Shown: positions 17,884-26,957, numbered from the stretch's first letter. The stretch: DNA of 61,354 bases from Parasulfuritortus sp036391875 (GCA_036391875.1 DASVZA010000033.1:1-61354); one strand, 5' to 3'. Translations and numbers: made by a program. Notes: a model not told the origin generated them from the letters alone.

Positions 17884-18878
17884 GCGAGGAGGGCATCCAC
17901 AAAAGCGCGATCCTGATGCTGGCACTCGGTCACGAAGAGGCGGCGGAGGTGTTCAAGCATCTGGGTCCCAAAGAGGTCCAGCGCCTGGGCGTGGCAATGA
18001 CCAACATCAACAACGTCAATCGCACCCAGATCGAAGGCGTCCTGAAGGACTTCCACAAGGATACCGAGGGCAGGGTGTCCCTGGCCGACAGCGACGAGTA
18101 CATCCGGACCGTGCTCACCAAGGCGCTCGGCGACGACAAGGCCGCCCACCTGCTGGATCGCATCCTGCAGGGCAACGACAATGCCGGTATCGAGAGCCTG
18201 AAATGGATGGATGCCGGCTCGGTCGCGGAAATGATCCGCAACGAGCATCCCCAGATCATCGCCACCATCATGGTCCATCTGGATCCGGACCATGCCAGCG
18301 AGGTGCTCAACCTGCTGCCGGAACGGCTGCGCAACGACGTCATGCTGCGCATCGCCACCCTGGAGGGGGTGCAACCCATGGCCCTGCGGGAATTGAACGA
18401 GGTGCTGACCCAGCTGTTGTCCGGCGGCGAGCGGGGCAAGAAGAGCGCGCTGGGCGGTGTGAAGTCGACCGCCAACATCCTGAACTACATGGGCGGCGCG
18501 GTCGAGGCCTCGGTGCTGGCCGGCATCCGCGAGAACGACCCCGATCTGGCCCAGAAGATTCAGGACCAGATGTTCACCTTCGACAACCTGCTCGACCTGG
18601 ACGACCGTTCGGTCCAGTTGCTGCTGCGCGAAATCCAGTCCGAATCGCTCATCATCGCCCTCAAGGGTACCTCCGAGGAGCTCAAGGAGAAGATCTTCAA
18701 GAACATGTCCAGCCGAGCCGCGGAAGCTCTCAAGGAAGACCTGGAATCAAAGGGGCCGGTCCGGCTGTCCGAGGTCGAGGCGGAGCAGAAGGAAATTCTC
18801 AAGGTCATCCGCCGCCTCGCCGACGAAGGCCAGATCATCCTCGGCGGCAAGGGTGGCGACGAGGGCATGGTCGAGTAA
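17880..18878 (+). CDS. fliG: Flagellar motor switch protein FliG
   Basis: 332 residues. The ATG at 17880 overlaps the fliF stop, showing translational coupling. FliG landmarks: KSAILMLALGHEEAAEVFKHL, EHPQIIATIMVHLDPDHA, the EHPQ motif region and the C-terminal torque helix with DLDDRSVQLLLREI, followed by the charged motor residues (the KRAEALKEDLE-like segment is SSRAAEALKEDLES). It links the MS ring to the C ring and reads MotA force. A standard member. Confidence 0.96.
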   Translation: MSEEGIHKSAILMLALGHEEAAEVFKHLGPKEVQRLGVAMTNINNVNRTQIEGVLKDFHKDTEGRVSLADSDEYIRTVLTKALGDDKAAHLLDRILQGNDNAGIESLKWMDAGSVAEMIRNEHPQIIATIMVHLDPDHASEVLNLLPERLRNDVMLRIATLEGVQPMALRELNEVLTQLLSGGERGKKSALGGVKSTANILNYMGGAVEASVLAGIRENDPDLAQKIQDQMFTFDNLLDLDDRSVQLLLREIQSESLIIALKGTSEELKEKIFKNMSSRAAEALKEDLESKGPVRLSEVEAEQKEILKVIRRLADEGQIILGGKGGDEGMVE

Positions 18879-18899
18879 TCGGCGGCCAAGCGAACGATC

Positions 18900-19562
18900 A
18901 TGTCATCGCGTGTCATTCCCAAGGAACAACTGACCGCCTACCAGCGCTGGGAACTGCTCGGCCTGGACGAAGGCGGTTCAGCCGCTCAGGGGCGCCCTCC
19001 GCCCGAGGAAACGGTGACCGTCAGCCTGCCCACCGCTGAGGAACTGGAACGGATCCAGCAGCAGGCTGCCCGGGAAGGCTTCAAGGCCGGTCATGAGGAA
19101 GGCTACAAGGCCGGTTACGAGACGGGCAGAAAGGCCGGAGAGGCCGATGCCAAGCGATTAGCGGAACTGGTGACGGCACTGGATGGCGAAATCCTGCGTC
19201 AGGACGACAAATTGTCCGGCGAACTGCTGAACCTGGCCCTCGCCGTCGCCAAGCAGATGCTGCGCACCGCGCTCAAGGTCAAGGAAGGCCTAGTGCTCGA
19301 TGTGTTGAAGGAAGCGATGAATGCCATGCCGGAATTGAGCGGGCGCCTGCGCGTCATCGTCCATCCCGAAGACCTGCAGGCGGTGAACGCTTACCTGGAC
19401 GAAGAGCACGCCCATTTTACGGCCCGGGTGACTGCCGACAGCAGGGTGGAGCGGGGCGGTTTCCGGATCGAATCCAGTCACAGCGAGGTGGACGGCGAAT
19501 TGCCGGCCCGCTGGCAGGAGATCATCGATTGCCTGGGCACCGACATCACATGGCTGGACTGA
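18900..19562 (+). CDS. fliH: Flagellar export ATPase regulator FliH
   Basis: 220 residues. Contains the Gly-x3-Gly repeat segment typical of FliH (GFKAGHEEGYKAGYETGRKAG, about residues 60-80) and the conserved C-terminal domain (LALAVAKQMLRTALKVK ... VHPEDLQAVNAYL ... GGFRIESSHSEVDGEL). FliH dimers hold FliI at the export gate and inhibit its ATPase. Its last 13 bases overlap fliI. Confidence 0.93.
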   Translation: MSSRVIPKEQLTAYQRWELLGLDEGGSAAQGRPPPEETVTVSLPTAEELERIQQQAAREGFKAGHEEGYKAGYETGRKAGEADAKRLAELVTALDGEILRQDDKLSGELLNLALAVAKQMLRTALKVKEGLVLDVLKEAMNAMPELSGRLRVIVHPEDLQAVNAYLDEEHAHFTARVTADSRVERGGFRIESSHSEVDGELPARWQEIIDCLGTDITWLD

Positions 19563-20953
19563 AGCGGACCGAGCGGCTTGCCGGTTATCTGCGCGACTGT
19601 CAGGAAGCCATGGCCCAGGCGAATGCCTGGCATGTGACCGGCAAGCTGACCAAGGTGGCCGGTCTGGTGATGGAGGCATCCGGCCTCCGCCTGCCGACCG
19701 GGGTCAATTGCAGGGTATACATGCCCGGCGGCCAGCAAGTCGAGGCCGAAGTGGTCGGTTTCCATGGCGACCGCCTGTATCTGATGCCGGCGACCGATGT
19801 CTACGGCCTGGCACCGGGCGCCATCGTCGAACCGTACCGTGCCTGCAGCTTCGAGCAACCCAAGGTCGGCCAGAGTTTTCAGCGCAAGCGACGGGTGGAG
19901 GACCGCATCCGGCAGGTGCCGGTCGGGCCGGAATTGCTCGGCCGCATCATCGACGGCGGCGGCCGTGTGCTGGATCGGCTGGGCAGCCTCGAGCCGTCGC
20001 GCCGCATTCCACTCTATAGTCGCCCCTACAACCCGATGGAACGCGAGCCCATCAAGGATGTGCTGGACGTCGGCGTGCGGGCCATCAATGCCCTGCTGAC
20101 GGTCGGCCGTGGGCAGCGCATGGGCCTGTTCGCCGGCAGCGGCGTCGGCAAGTCCATGCTGCTGGGCATGATGGCCCGTTATACCTCGGCCGACGTCGTG
20201 GTGGTCGGTCTGATCGGCGAGCGGGGCCGTGAGGTCAAGGAGTTCATCGAGAACATCCTGGGCGAGGAAGGTCTCAGGAGGGCCGCAGTGGTGGCCGCCC
20301 CGGCCGATTCGCCGCCCCTGCTCCGGCTGCACGGGGCGGCTTATGCCACGGCCATTGCCGAGTATTTCCGGGACCAGGGCCAGCACGTCCTCCTGATCAT
20401 GGATTCACTGACCCGCTATGCCCAGGCCCAGCGTGAAATCGCCTTGGCGGTGGGGGAGCCGCCGGCCACCAAAGGCTACCCGCCCTCCGTATTCGCCAAG
20501 TTGCCGCAGCTGGTCGAACGGGCCGGCAACGGTAAACTGGGTGGGGGCTCGATCACGGCTTTCTATACGGTGCTGACCGAAGGCGATGATCAGCAGGATC
20601 CGATCGCCGACGCGGCCCGCGCCATCCTGGACGGCCATATCGTGTTGTCGCGACAACTGGCCGACCAGGGACACTATCCCGCCATCGACATCGAGCAATC
20701 CATTTCCCGGGTGATCACCGAATTGCTGAGCCGGGAGGACTTGAACCGGGTGCGTCACTTCAAGAGTCTGTATTCCCGTTACCAACGCAGCCGCGATCTG
20801 ATCACGATCGGTGCATACAACAAGGGCAACGACGCACGCTTGGATGAGGCCATTGCCTTGTACCCGGCAATGGAGTCGTTTCTGATGCAGGATTTCCTCG
20901 ATCAGGAAGATTACCCAGCCAGCCGGCAACAACTGTCTGGTTTGCTTTCCTGA
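19550..20953 (+). CDS. fliI: Flagellum-specific export ATPase FliI
   Basis: 467 residues. P-loop AGSGVGKS at 195-202, then GLIGERGREVKEFIEN and the ATP-synthase-beta-like signature PPSVFAKLPQLVERAG with DEQDPIADAARAILDGH. The ATG at 19550 lies inside fliH (overlap 13 bases); a TTG at 19529 is also in frame but less likely. It energises loading of flagellar export substrates. In many proteobacteria fliJ and fliK follow at once; here none follows, only a strong hairpin and genes on the other strand. Confidence 0.96.
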   Translation: MAGLKRTERLAGYLRDCQEAMAQANAWHVTGKLTKVAGLVMEASGLRLPTGVNCRVYMPGGQQVEAEVVGFHGDRLYLMPATDVYGLAPGAIVEPYRACSFEQPKVGQSFQRKRRVEDRIRQVPVGPELLGRIIDGGGRVLDRLGSLEPSRRIPLYSRPYNPMEREPIKDVLDVGVRAINALLTVGRGQRMGLFAGSGVGKSMLLGMMARYTSADVVVVGLIGERGREVKEFIENILGEEGLRRAAVVAAPADSPPLLRLHGAAYATAIAEYFRDQGQHVLLIMDSLTRYAQAQREIALAVGEPPATKGYPPSVFAKLPQLVERAGNGKLGGGSITAFYTVLTEGDDQQDPIADAARAILDGHIVLSRQLADQGHYPAIDIEQSISRVITELLSREDLNRVRHFKSLYSRYQRSRDLITIGAYNKGNDARLDEAIALYPAMESFLMQDFLDQEDYPASRQQLSGLLS

Positions 20954-20976
20954 ACGGATTCCTTTAGGAGATGGAT

Positions 20977-21012
20977 TTTCCGTTCTGCCGGTCGTTATCG
21001 GCAGAACGGAAA
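20977..21012. terminator. Strong hairpin between convergent fliI and DUF3149 genes
   Basis: A 14-bp perfect stem (TTTCCGTTCTGCCG, then CGGCAGAACGGAAA) with an 8-base loop. It lies 23 bases after the fliI stop and 7 bases beyond the stop of the opposite-strand mini-gene, so it can serve both. A U-tract is weak on both sides (TTTCC / AAAATCC), so strength is uncertain. Confidence 0.65.
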
Positions 21013-21018
21013 GGCCTG

Positions 21019-21147
21019 CTACTGCTCGTGCGAGTTCTTGGCGAGCTTGAACCAGAGGAACAGGCCCATGGCAATGATGAAACCGATGGTAAACAGGCTA
21101 AGCAGGCCGATATCGGAGCCGAAAAGTTCCTTCATGACGATGTCCAT
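21019..21147 (-). CDS. DUF3149 single-pass membrane mini-protein
   Basis: 42 residues. Start ATG at 21147 after GGAGAAGGTG. The sequence MKELFGSDIGLLSLFTIGF, then a hydrophobic helix to about residue 33 (IIAMGLFLWF), then the charged tail KLAKNSHEQ, matches the DUF3149 family: short proteins with a conserved LFG-[ST]-D-[IV]-GLLS opening found in gamma- and betaproteobacteria. Function unknown. It lies 25 bases downstream of fixH on the same strand, so it may be the last gene of the ccoG-fixH transcript. Confidence 0.85.
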   Translation of the reverse strand: MDIVMKELFGSDIGLLSLFTIGFIIAMGLFLWFKLAKNSHEQ

Positions 21148-21171
21148 CACCTTCTCCTACAAAAGAGCCCA

Positions 21172-21693
21172 TCAGGGCAACATTGACGAATCGGAAATCG
21201 CTTTAGCCGAAAGATGCAGCGTTCCGGAGAACGGCGCCTCCCATGAGCCGGTAAGGCGCCACTTGCGATCCACGGGTTCGATAACGAGCTTGCGCTCACC
21301 GGCCGGGACGGAGGGGAGCACGGTGGAATACTCTTGCGCATGGTCAAGAGTCAGGGCCATGACGATATCCGAGCCGGCGCCCGTCGGGTGGACCAGTTTC
21401 AGCAGCAGTTGCCGAGGTTTGCTCAACTTGCCGGCCAGGCTGATCGTAAGGGTGTCGCCGTTGGCCTTCAGATCGGCCGACAGGCCGAGGAAGTGCGCCC
21501 TCTTGTCCATTTCGTTGGTCTGGGATACGCCCAGGTCCTTGTTGTAGCTGTCGTTGACCAGGACGGGCGCTCTGGCATAAGCAATCCAGACCGTAGTCAG
21601 GCCGGCGATGACCGCGATCATAGGCAGGCCGAAAATCATCAGAACCATCGGCTCCTGCCACCAACGCGTCTTCTTCTCGAGGTTCGTGTTCAT
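21172..21693 (-). CDS. fixH: FixH-like cytochrome oxidase assembly protein
   Basis: 173 residues from the ATG at 21693 after a GTAAGGAATACG ribosome site. An N-terminal WWQEPMVLMIFGLPM with a membrane helix at about 17-40 (IAVIAGLTTVWIAYA) is followed by a periplasmic immunoglobulin-like domain with HFLGLSADLKANGDTLTISL. FixH proteins are located after ccoG in fixGHI clusters and are needed for active cbb3 oxidase (probably linked to the CcoI copper route). The position directly after ccoG supports the call. Sequence divergence of the family makes the name less certain than those of its neighbours. Confidence 0.75.
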   Translation of the reverse strand: MNTNLEKKTRWWQEPMVLMIFGLPMIAVIAGLTTVWIAYARAPVLVNDSYNKDLGVSQTNEMDKRAHFLGLSADLKANGDTLTISLAGKLSKPRQLLLKLVHPTGAGSDIVMALTLDHAQEYSTVLPSVPAGERKLVIEPVDRKWRLTGSWEAPFSGTLHLSAKAISDSSMLP

Positions 21694-21707
21694 GTCGTAT
21701 TCCTTAC

Positions 21708-23120
21708 TTATCTCAGGAAACTGGATTTGACTTCGCGCTCCAAGTGCTCGTCGTCGCTGGCCTTGATTTCGAATTCCACGGGCTGCGTGGGATGGGTAAC
21801 CGAACCGCGCGGTGCTTTCAGCGTCACGCTGATGTTCTCGGTACCGAGCGCTGCGATATCGATCTGATTGCCGCTGGTGACCTGCAGACCGTCCATGCCC
21901 TTGGCCTCGATGGTGTAGTGGTGGGGCTTGTTGTCCATGTTGATGATCTGCAGCCGGTACAAGTTCTCGATGCCGCCATCGGGGGTTTCCCTGGATAGGG
22001 TCAGGCGGTCCCTGATCACGTCGACACGCAATGGTATCCGGTGCGCCAAGGTGTAGAAGAAGGCGATGATGATGCCGGACAGGATCACGGTATAGAACAG
22101 GGTGCGGGGCCGGAACACATGCCTGAGAATTTCCTTGTCCTGGTATTTGCCATCGATCGCGTTCTGGGTGGAATAGCGGATCAGGCCTTTCGGGTAGCCC
22201 ATCTTGTCCATGACCTGGTCGCAGGCGTCGATACACGCGGCACAGCCGATACACATGTATTGCAGGCCATCGCGGATGTCGATGCCGGTGGGGCAGACGC
22301 TGACGCAGATGTCGCAATTGACGCAGTCGCCGAGGCCCAGGGCCTTGTAGTCGGCCTCCTTCTTGCGGCTGCCGCGAGGTTCGCCGCGCAGGTAGTCATA
22401 GGTGATGACAAGCGTGTCCTGGTCAAACATCACGCTCTGGAAGCGGGCATAGGGGCACATGTATTTGCACACTTGTTCCCGCATGAAACCGGCGAATCCC
22501 CAGGTGGCAAAGGCATAGAAGAAGATCCAGAAGGTTTCCCAGGGGCCCAGGGTCCAACTCTTCAGTTCTACGAGCAGGGTCCGAGCCGGTGTGTAATAGG
22601 CGACCAGGGTGAAGCCGGTCCACAGGGCGAGGAGTACCCAGGCGGCGTGCTTGCCGCCGCGGCGGGCAATCTTCTCGCCGTTCCAGGGTGAGGCGTCGAG
22701 CTTTTGCTGTTTTTTGTAATCGCCTTCGAACCAGCGTTCCACCCACATGAAGAGTTCGGTATAGACCGTCTGCGGGCAGGCGTAACCGCACCAAAGTCGG
22801 CCGGCCATGGCGGTGAACAGGAACAGGCTGAGGGCCGAGATGATGAGGATGGCGGCCAGCCAGATAAAGTCCTGCGGCCAGAATACCAGGTCGAACAGGA
22901 AGAACTTACGGTTGACCAAGTCAAACAGGACGGCTTGATGGCCGTTCCAGTTCAGCCAAGGCAGGCCGTAATAGAGGATTTGGGTAAAAAGTACGAGGGT
23001 GATGCGCCAGTTGTTGAACATGCCGTGTACTGCGCGCGGGTAAATTTTCTGCCGCACTTCATACAGACTCAATTGTTCGGGTTCGGTATTCACAGACCGG
23101 GCGTTGTTCGATTCAGCCAC
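21708..23120 (-). CDS. ccoG: Cytochrome c oxidase accessory protein CcoG (FixG/RdxA)
   Basis: 470 residues from a GTG start at 23120; a GGAG lies 10 bases upstream. Five or six membrane helices and two ferredoxin-type 4Fe-4S clusters are present: CVNCDICVSVCPTG and CIGCAACIDACD, plus MCPYARFQSVMFD earlier. The C-terminal Ig-like domain (IdeF-like, DUF4149-type end) starts around residue 370. CcoG reduces Cu(II) for delivery to the CuB centre of cbb3 oxidase in Rhodobacter-type systems. The gene lies between ccoP and fixH; it is a full-length member. Confidence 0.95.
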   Translation of the reverse strand: MAESNNARSVNTEPEQLSLYEVRQKIYPRAVHGMFNNWRITLVLFTQILYYGLPWLNWNGHQAVLFDLVNRKFFLFDLVFWPQDFIWLAAILIISALSLFLFTAMAGRLWCGYACPQTVYTELFMWVERWFEGDYKKQQKLDASPWNGEKIARRGGKHAAWVLLALWTGFTLVAYYTPARTLLVELKSWTLGPWETFWIFFYAFATWGFAGFMREQVCKYMCPYARFQSVMFDQDTLVITYDYLRGEPRGSRKKEADYKALGLGDCVNCDICVSVCPTGIDIRDGLQYMCIGCAACIDACDQVMDKMGYPKGLIRYSTQNAIDGKYQDKEILRHVFRPRTLFYTVILSGIIIAFFYTLAHRIPLRVDVIRDRLTLSRETPDGGIENLYRLQIINMDNKPHHYTIEAKGMDGLQVTSGNQIDIAALGTENISVTLKAPRGSVTHPTQPVEFEIKASDDEHLEREVKSSFLR

Positions 23121-23219
23121 CTTAAACTACTCCTTCTCTCGCTGCTGCGTTATTTCCAATTGTCTGGTTCTCCTCCAAACAAACGGTAAACACGTGCTTG
23201 ATATAGTTATATGCGGTGA

Positions 23220-23260
23220 CCCGCAATCAAGACGACCACGCTGATCGCCTTGATTGCGGG
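23220..23260. terminator. Inverted repeat between ccoP and ccoG
   Basis: A 12-bp perfect stem (CCCGCAATCAAG with CTTGATTGCGGG) and a 17-base loop, 30 bases after the ccoP stop. No clear U-run follows, so it may be a weak or attenuating terminator, or an mRNA-stabilising hairpin, between the NOQP genes and ccoG. Confidence 0.5.
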
Positions 23261-23289
23261 GCCGGCCCTGAGGCCAGCCCGACAGGTGG

Positions 23290-24279
23290 TTACTGCGCGG
23301 GAGCAGCGGCAGGCGCTTCGGGAGCGGCAACGGGTGCCGGAGCCGGAGCAGCTGGTTTCTCGCCACCACCCAGGCCCCAGACGTAGGCCGTGAGCAACTG
23401 AATCTTGGCGTCACCCAGCATTGTCTGGAAGGCGGGCATGCCACCCTTGCGACCCTTCATGATGGTCTCGACGATGTCGGCCTCGCTGCCGCCGTACTGC
23501 CAAGCATTGTCGGTCAGGTTGGGGAAGCCGGCAGCGGTATTGCCCTTGCCGTCTTCACCGTGACAGCCGGCACAGACCGCGAATTTGGCCTTGCCGGCTT
23601 CGGCCAGAGTGGCGTCGTGCGGCTTGCCGCCCAGCGACAGGACGTAGTTGGCCACTTCCTTGGCGCTTTGCTCGTCACCCAGCAGATTGGCCGGCATCTC
23701 GGCTTGGTGGCCATTGGCGATGGAGGCCTTGACTTCGTCCGGGGTGCCGCCGAACAGCCAGAGGTTGTCGGTCAGGTTGGGGAAGTTCTTGCCGTCGCCT
23801 TGGGCGTTGGAGCCGTGACATTGCGAGCAGTAGGTCAGGAAGAGGTGCTGGCCCATTTCCTTGGCGGTCGGGTCGGCCGCAACCGTCATGATGTCCTCAT
23901 GCAGGAAGGGTTCCATGACCTGGTCGAACTTGGCGTCGATACGCGTCTTTTCATCGGAGTATTGCTGGGCGGAAGTCCAGTTCAGGACGCCCGGGAACTT
24001 GCCAAGGCCGGGGAACAGCACCAGATAGATGATGGAAAAGACGATCAGGAACCAGAACAGATACAGCCACCAGCGTGGCAGCGGGTTGTTCAGTTCCTGC
24101 AGGTCGCCGTCCCAGGCGTGTTCCATCAGCTCGGCCTTTTCGCCGGGGGCCAGTTTCTTGGCGGTACTTTGATTCTTGAGGAACCACATCACTCCGACGA
24201 TGGAAACCACCGTGATGACGATGATGTAGTAGTTCCAGAAAGCGCTGACAAAGTCAGGTACTGCATAGCCTGCAATCAT
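23290..24279 (-). CDS. ccoP: cbb3-type cytochrome c oxidase subunit III (dihaem) CcoP
   Basis: 329 residues from the ATG at 24279 (GAGGAGAACAAA). Two membrane helices near 12-33 and 70-90, then two cytochrome c domains with haem motifs CSQCH at 151-155 and CAGCH at 236-240. Pro/Ala-rich C-terminal tail (APAPAPVAAPEAPAAAPAQ) is longer than usual. It is the electron entry subunit. Genes are spaced 21 bases from ccoQ. Confidence 0.97.
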   Translation of the reverse strand: MIAGYAVPDFVSAFWNYYIIVITVVSIVGVMWFLKNQSTAKKLAPGEKAELMEHAWDGDLQELNNPLPRWWLYLFWFLIVFSIIYLVLFPGLGKFPGVLNWTSAQQYSDEKTRIDAKFDQVMEPFLHEDIMTVAADPTAKEMGQHLFLTYCSQCHGSNAQGDGKNFPNLTDNLWLFGGTPDEVKASIANGHQAEMPANLLGDEQSAKEVANYVLSLGGKPHDATLAEAGKAKFAVCAGCHGEDGKGNTAAGFPNLTDNAWQYGGSEADIVETIMKGRKGGMPAFQTMLGDAKIQLLTAYVWGLGGGEKPAAPAPAPVAAPEAPAAAPAQ

Positions 24280-24300
24280 TTTGTTCTCCTCACGATTGGG

Positions 24301-24465
24301 TCAGGAATCCCGGCGGCCGGTGCCCTCGTCACCTTCCTCGAAGGGAAGGTTGGCTGCATCCTCGTATTTCTTGCGATTGTCCTTGTGGTAGGCCCACCAG
24401 ACGATGGCAATGAATAGCAGGAAGAACAGTACGGTGACGCTGGCGCCGATCAGGCCGGAATCCAT
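24301..24465 (-). CDS. ccoQ: cbb3-type oxidase small subunit CcoQ (subunit IV)
   Basis: 54 residues, read from the sequence between ccoO and ccoP. Start ATG at 24465. MDSGLIGASVTVLFFLLFIA and then VWWAYHKDNRKKYEDAA is the CcoQ pattern: one membrane helix followed by a WAY-type, Lys-rich cytosolic tail. CcoQ stabilises CcoP-CcoN interaction. The gene sits at the usual place (ccoNOQP) with 13 bases after ccoO. Confidence 0.9.
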   Translation of the reverse strand: MDSGLIGASVTVLFFLLFIAIVWWAYHKDNRKKYEDAANLPFEEGDEGTGRRDS

Positions 24466-24478
24466 AATCGCTGTAGCC

Positions 24479-25105
24479 TCAGAATTTCAGCGGTTCGTCA
24501 TTGGGGCCGTGGGTCGTGCCGAGGCTCTGCAGATAGGCGATCAGAGCATCCATCTCGGTCTTGCCTTCGAGCTCCTTCGGCGCATTGGCGATTTCCTCGT
24601 CCGTATAGGGCGTGCCCAACATCTTCAGGACCCGCATCTTGGCCTGAATGTCGGAGGCGTCGGCCGGTGCGTTGGCCAGCCAGGGGAATGCCGGCATGTC
24701 GGACTCGGGAACCACGTCGCGAGGATTCATCAAGTGCACATATTGCCATTGGTCGGAATACCGGCCACCGACTCGCATCAGGTCGGGACCGGTGCGCTTG
24801 GAGCCCCACTGGAACGGCCGGTCATACACGTATTCGCCCGCAACGGAGAAGTGGCCGTAACGCTCGGTCTCGGCGCGGAAGGGGCGAATCTGCTGGGAGT
24901 GGCAGAGATAGCAGCCCTCCCGGATGTAGATGTCCCGACCAGTCAACTGCAGGGCGGTGTAGGGTTTGAGGCCCGGCACCGGCTGGGTGGTGGACTTCTG
25001 GAAGAACAGGGGAACGATTTGCACCAGGCCGCCGACGCTGACCGCCATGAAGGTCAGGACGATGAGCAGGCCGATGTTTTTCTCGATTGCCTTATGGGAA
25101 AACAT
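24479..25105 (-). CDS. ccoO: cbb3-type cytochrome c oxidase subunit II CcoO
   Basis: 208 residues from the ATG at 25105 (GAGGAGACGAACC). One membrane helix at about 11-32, then a monohaem cytochrome c domain with CYLCH at 65-69 inside REGCYLCHSQQIRPF, the family's signature. It transfers electrons from CcoP to CcoN. Standard length and position. Confidence 0.97.
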   Translation of the reverse strand: MFSHKAIEKNIGLLIVLTFMAVSVGGLVQIVPLFFQKSTTQPVPGLKPYTALQLTGRDIYIREGCYLCHSQQIRPFRAETERYGHFSVAGEYVYDRPFQWGSKRTGPDLMRVGGRYSDQWQYVHLMNPRDVVPESDMPAFPWLANAPADASDIQAKMRVLKMLGTPYTDEEIANAPKELEGKTEMDALIAYLQSLGTTHGPNDEPLKF

Positions 25106-25125
25106 GGTTCGTCTCCTCGGTCAGA

Positions 25126-26571
25126 TCAGGCGTGAACGGCCTGGGGAATGGCGGCGTCGTTGACGGCCTTGCCCATGGCGACGGTCTTCCACACGTTGTA
25201 GGCCATCAGCAACATGCCCAGGAAGAACATGCCGCCACCGACCAGACGGATGGTGTAGAAGGGATACATAGCGTTCACGACTTGGGCGAAGCTGTAGGTC
25301 AGCGTGCCGTCGGCGTTGGTGGCGCGCCACATCAGGCCTTGGGCCAGACCGGCAATCCACATCGAGGCGATGTACAGCACGACGCCGATGGTCGACCACC
25401 AGAAGTGGACGTTGATCAGGCGGGTGCTCCACATTTCCTCACGGCCGAACAGGCGCGGGATCAGGTAGTACATGGAACCGATGGTGACCATGGCCACCCA
25501 GCCCAGGGCGCCGGAGTGGACGTGACCGATGGTCCACTCGGTGAAATGGGACAGGGCGTTCACGGTCTTCACCGACATCATCGGGCCTTCGAAGGTCGAC
25601 ATGCCGTAGAAGGACAGGGAGGTGATCAGGAACTTCAGGATCGGATCCGTGCGCAGCTTATGCCAAGCGCCGGACAAGGTCATGATGCCGTTCATCATGC
25701 CGCCCCAGGACGGAGCGATCAGCATCAGGGAGAAGACCATGCCGAGGGACTGGGCCCAGTCGGGCAGGGCCGAGTAGAGCAGATGGTGCGGGCCGGCCCA
25801 CATGTAGATGAAGTTCAGCGACCAGAAGTGGACGATGGACAGGCGGTAGGAGAAGATCGGACGGCCGGCTTGCTTGGGCACGAAGTAGTACATCATGCCG
25901 AGGAAGGCGGTGGTCAGGAAGAAGCCCACGGCGTTGTGGCCGTACCACCATTGCACCATGGCATCCTGCACGCCGGAGTACACCGGGTAGGACTTGAACA
26001 TGCCGAACAGGGAAGTGCCGCCGCCCACGAGCCAGGGAATCTCGGCGTTGTTGACCACGTGCAGCAGGGTGATGGTGATGATGTAGGCGCCGAAGAACCA
26101 GTTGGCCACATAGATGTGCTGGGTCTTGCGCTTCATGATGGTGCCGAAGAAGAGGACGGCGTAGGCGATCCAGACGACTGCGATGAGCAGGTCGATCGGC
26201 CATTCCAGTTCAGCGTATTCCTTGCCGGACGTGATGCCGAGCGGGAAGCTGACGGCGGCACAAAGGATGATCAACTGCCAGCCCCAGAATACGAAGGCGG
26301 CGAGACCGTCGGAGATCAGGCGGACCTGGCAGGTACGTTGCACGACATACAGCGAGGCCGCGAACAGGCCGCAACCGCCGAAGGCAAAAATGACTGCGTT
26401 GGTATGCAGAGGACGCAGACGGCCATAAGACAGCCAGGGGAGTTGCAGGGTGATATCGGGCCAGATCAGCTGTGCGGCGATGATCACGCCGACCAGCATA
26501 CCGACAATGCCCCAGACGACAGTCATGATGGCAAATTGTCGGACGACCTTGTAGTTGTATGTCGCTTCCAT
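25126..26571 (-). CDS. ccoN: cbb3-type cytochrome c oxidase subunit I CcoN
   Basis: 481 residues, starting MEATYNYKVVRQFAIMT at the ATG at 26571 after GAAGGAGACCC. 12 membrane helices and the His ligands expected of the haem-copper oxidase core (WYGHNAVGFFL for the CuB/crosslinked Tyr helix, HFTEWTIGHVHSGALGW, RLRPLHTNAVIF). It holds haem b and the b3-CuB centre that reduces oxygen. High oxygen affinity oxidase, consistent with microaerobic life. A TTGAC-N4-ACCAA sequence upstream could be an Anr/FNR site. Confidence 0.97.
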   Translation of the reverse strand: MEATYNYKVVRQFAIMTVVWGIVGMLVGVIIAAQLIWPDITLQLPWLSYGRLRPLHTNAVIFAFGGCGLFAASLYVVQRTCQVRLISDGLAAFVFWGWQLIILCAAVSFPLGITSGKEYAELEWPIDLLIAVVWIAYAVLFFGTIMKRKTQHIYVANWFFGAYIITITLLHVVNNAEIPWLVGGGTSLFGMFKSYPVYSGVQDAMVQWWYGHNAVGFFLTTAFLGMMYYFVPKQAGRPIFSYRLSIVHFWSLNFIYMWAGPHHLLYSALPDWAQSLGMVFSLMLIAPSWGGMMNGIMTLSGAWHKLRTDPILKFLITSLSFYGMSTFEGPMMSVKTVNALSHFTEWTIGHVHSGALGWVAMVTIGSMYYLIPRLFGREEMWSTRLINVHFWWSTIGVVLYIASMWIAGLAQGLMWRATNADGTLTYSFAQVVNAMYPFYTIRLVGGGMFFLGMLLMAYNVWKTVAMGKAVNDAAIPQAVHA

Positions 26572-26648
26572 ACGGGTCTCCTTCGCAGGTGAGAGAATTG
26601 CTATTTTCCGATGCCGAAAAATCGACCTCGGAATCCTAATAAACCGAA

Positions 26649-26662
26649 TTGGTCTGTGTCAA
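26649..26662 (-). promoter_or_regulatory. Possible Anr/FNR site upstream of ccoN (weak)
   Basis: On the minus strand TTGACACAGACCAA, 8 of 10 bases of the FNR consensus TTGAT-N4-ATCAA, 78 bases before the ccoN ATG. No well-placed -10 was found at the distance expected for a class II site, and it sits next to the ccoS terminator. FNR control of ccoNOQP is common, which is why it is listed. Confidence 0.3.
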
Positions 26663-26685
26663 TCAAAAATGCGGCAATTTGCCGC
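26661..26685 (-). terminator. Intrinsic terminator after ccoS
   Basis: On the minus strand GCGGCAAATTGCCGC (6-bp stem, 3-base loop) followed by ATTTTTGATT, starting 9 bases after the ccoS stop. Classical Rho-independent form; it separates the ccoIS transcript from ccoNOQP. Confidence 0.75.
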
Positions 26686-26694
26686 TTTGACATC

Positions 26695-26898
26695 TCATTT
26701 TTTTTGGGTGCTCTTTAGCTCTTTCCTTGTCTCCGTCTCCGTGGTATCGGAAAGAGGCTGATCGTCGTCCATCAGGATGCGATGGGCCGGACCCTCCATG
26801 TCTTCGAATTGTCCGTTCCGGACGGCCCATAACAAAACCAGGGCGATGAAGGCGACTAGAACGAGACTGATCGGGATCAGCAGATACAGGATGTCCAT
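26695..26898 (-). CDS. ccoS: cbb3-type oxidase assembly protein CcoS
   Basis: 67 residues. The N-terminal segment MDILYLLIPISLVLV then FIALVLLWAVRNGQFEDMEGPAHRIL is the CcoS signature (membrane helix, then W-x-[VI]-[RK]-x-GQF-[DE]D-x-EGPA-x-RIL). CcoS helps insert haem b and CuB into CcoN. It follows ccoI by 59 bases. The acidic/Lys-rich tail is variable in the family. Confidence 0.95.
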   Translation of the reverse strand: MDILYLLIPISLVLVAFIALVLLWAVRNGQFEDMEGPAHRILMDDDQPLSDTTETETRKELKSTQKK

Positions 26899-26957
26899 GA
26901 TGGGTTTAGATTACCTTAGTCAATTTACAACAAGGTTATGTCTTCGACCGCTGAATC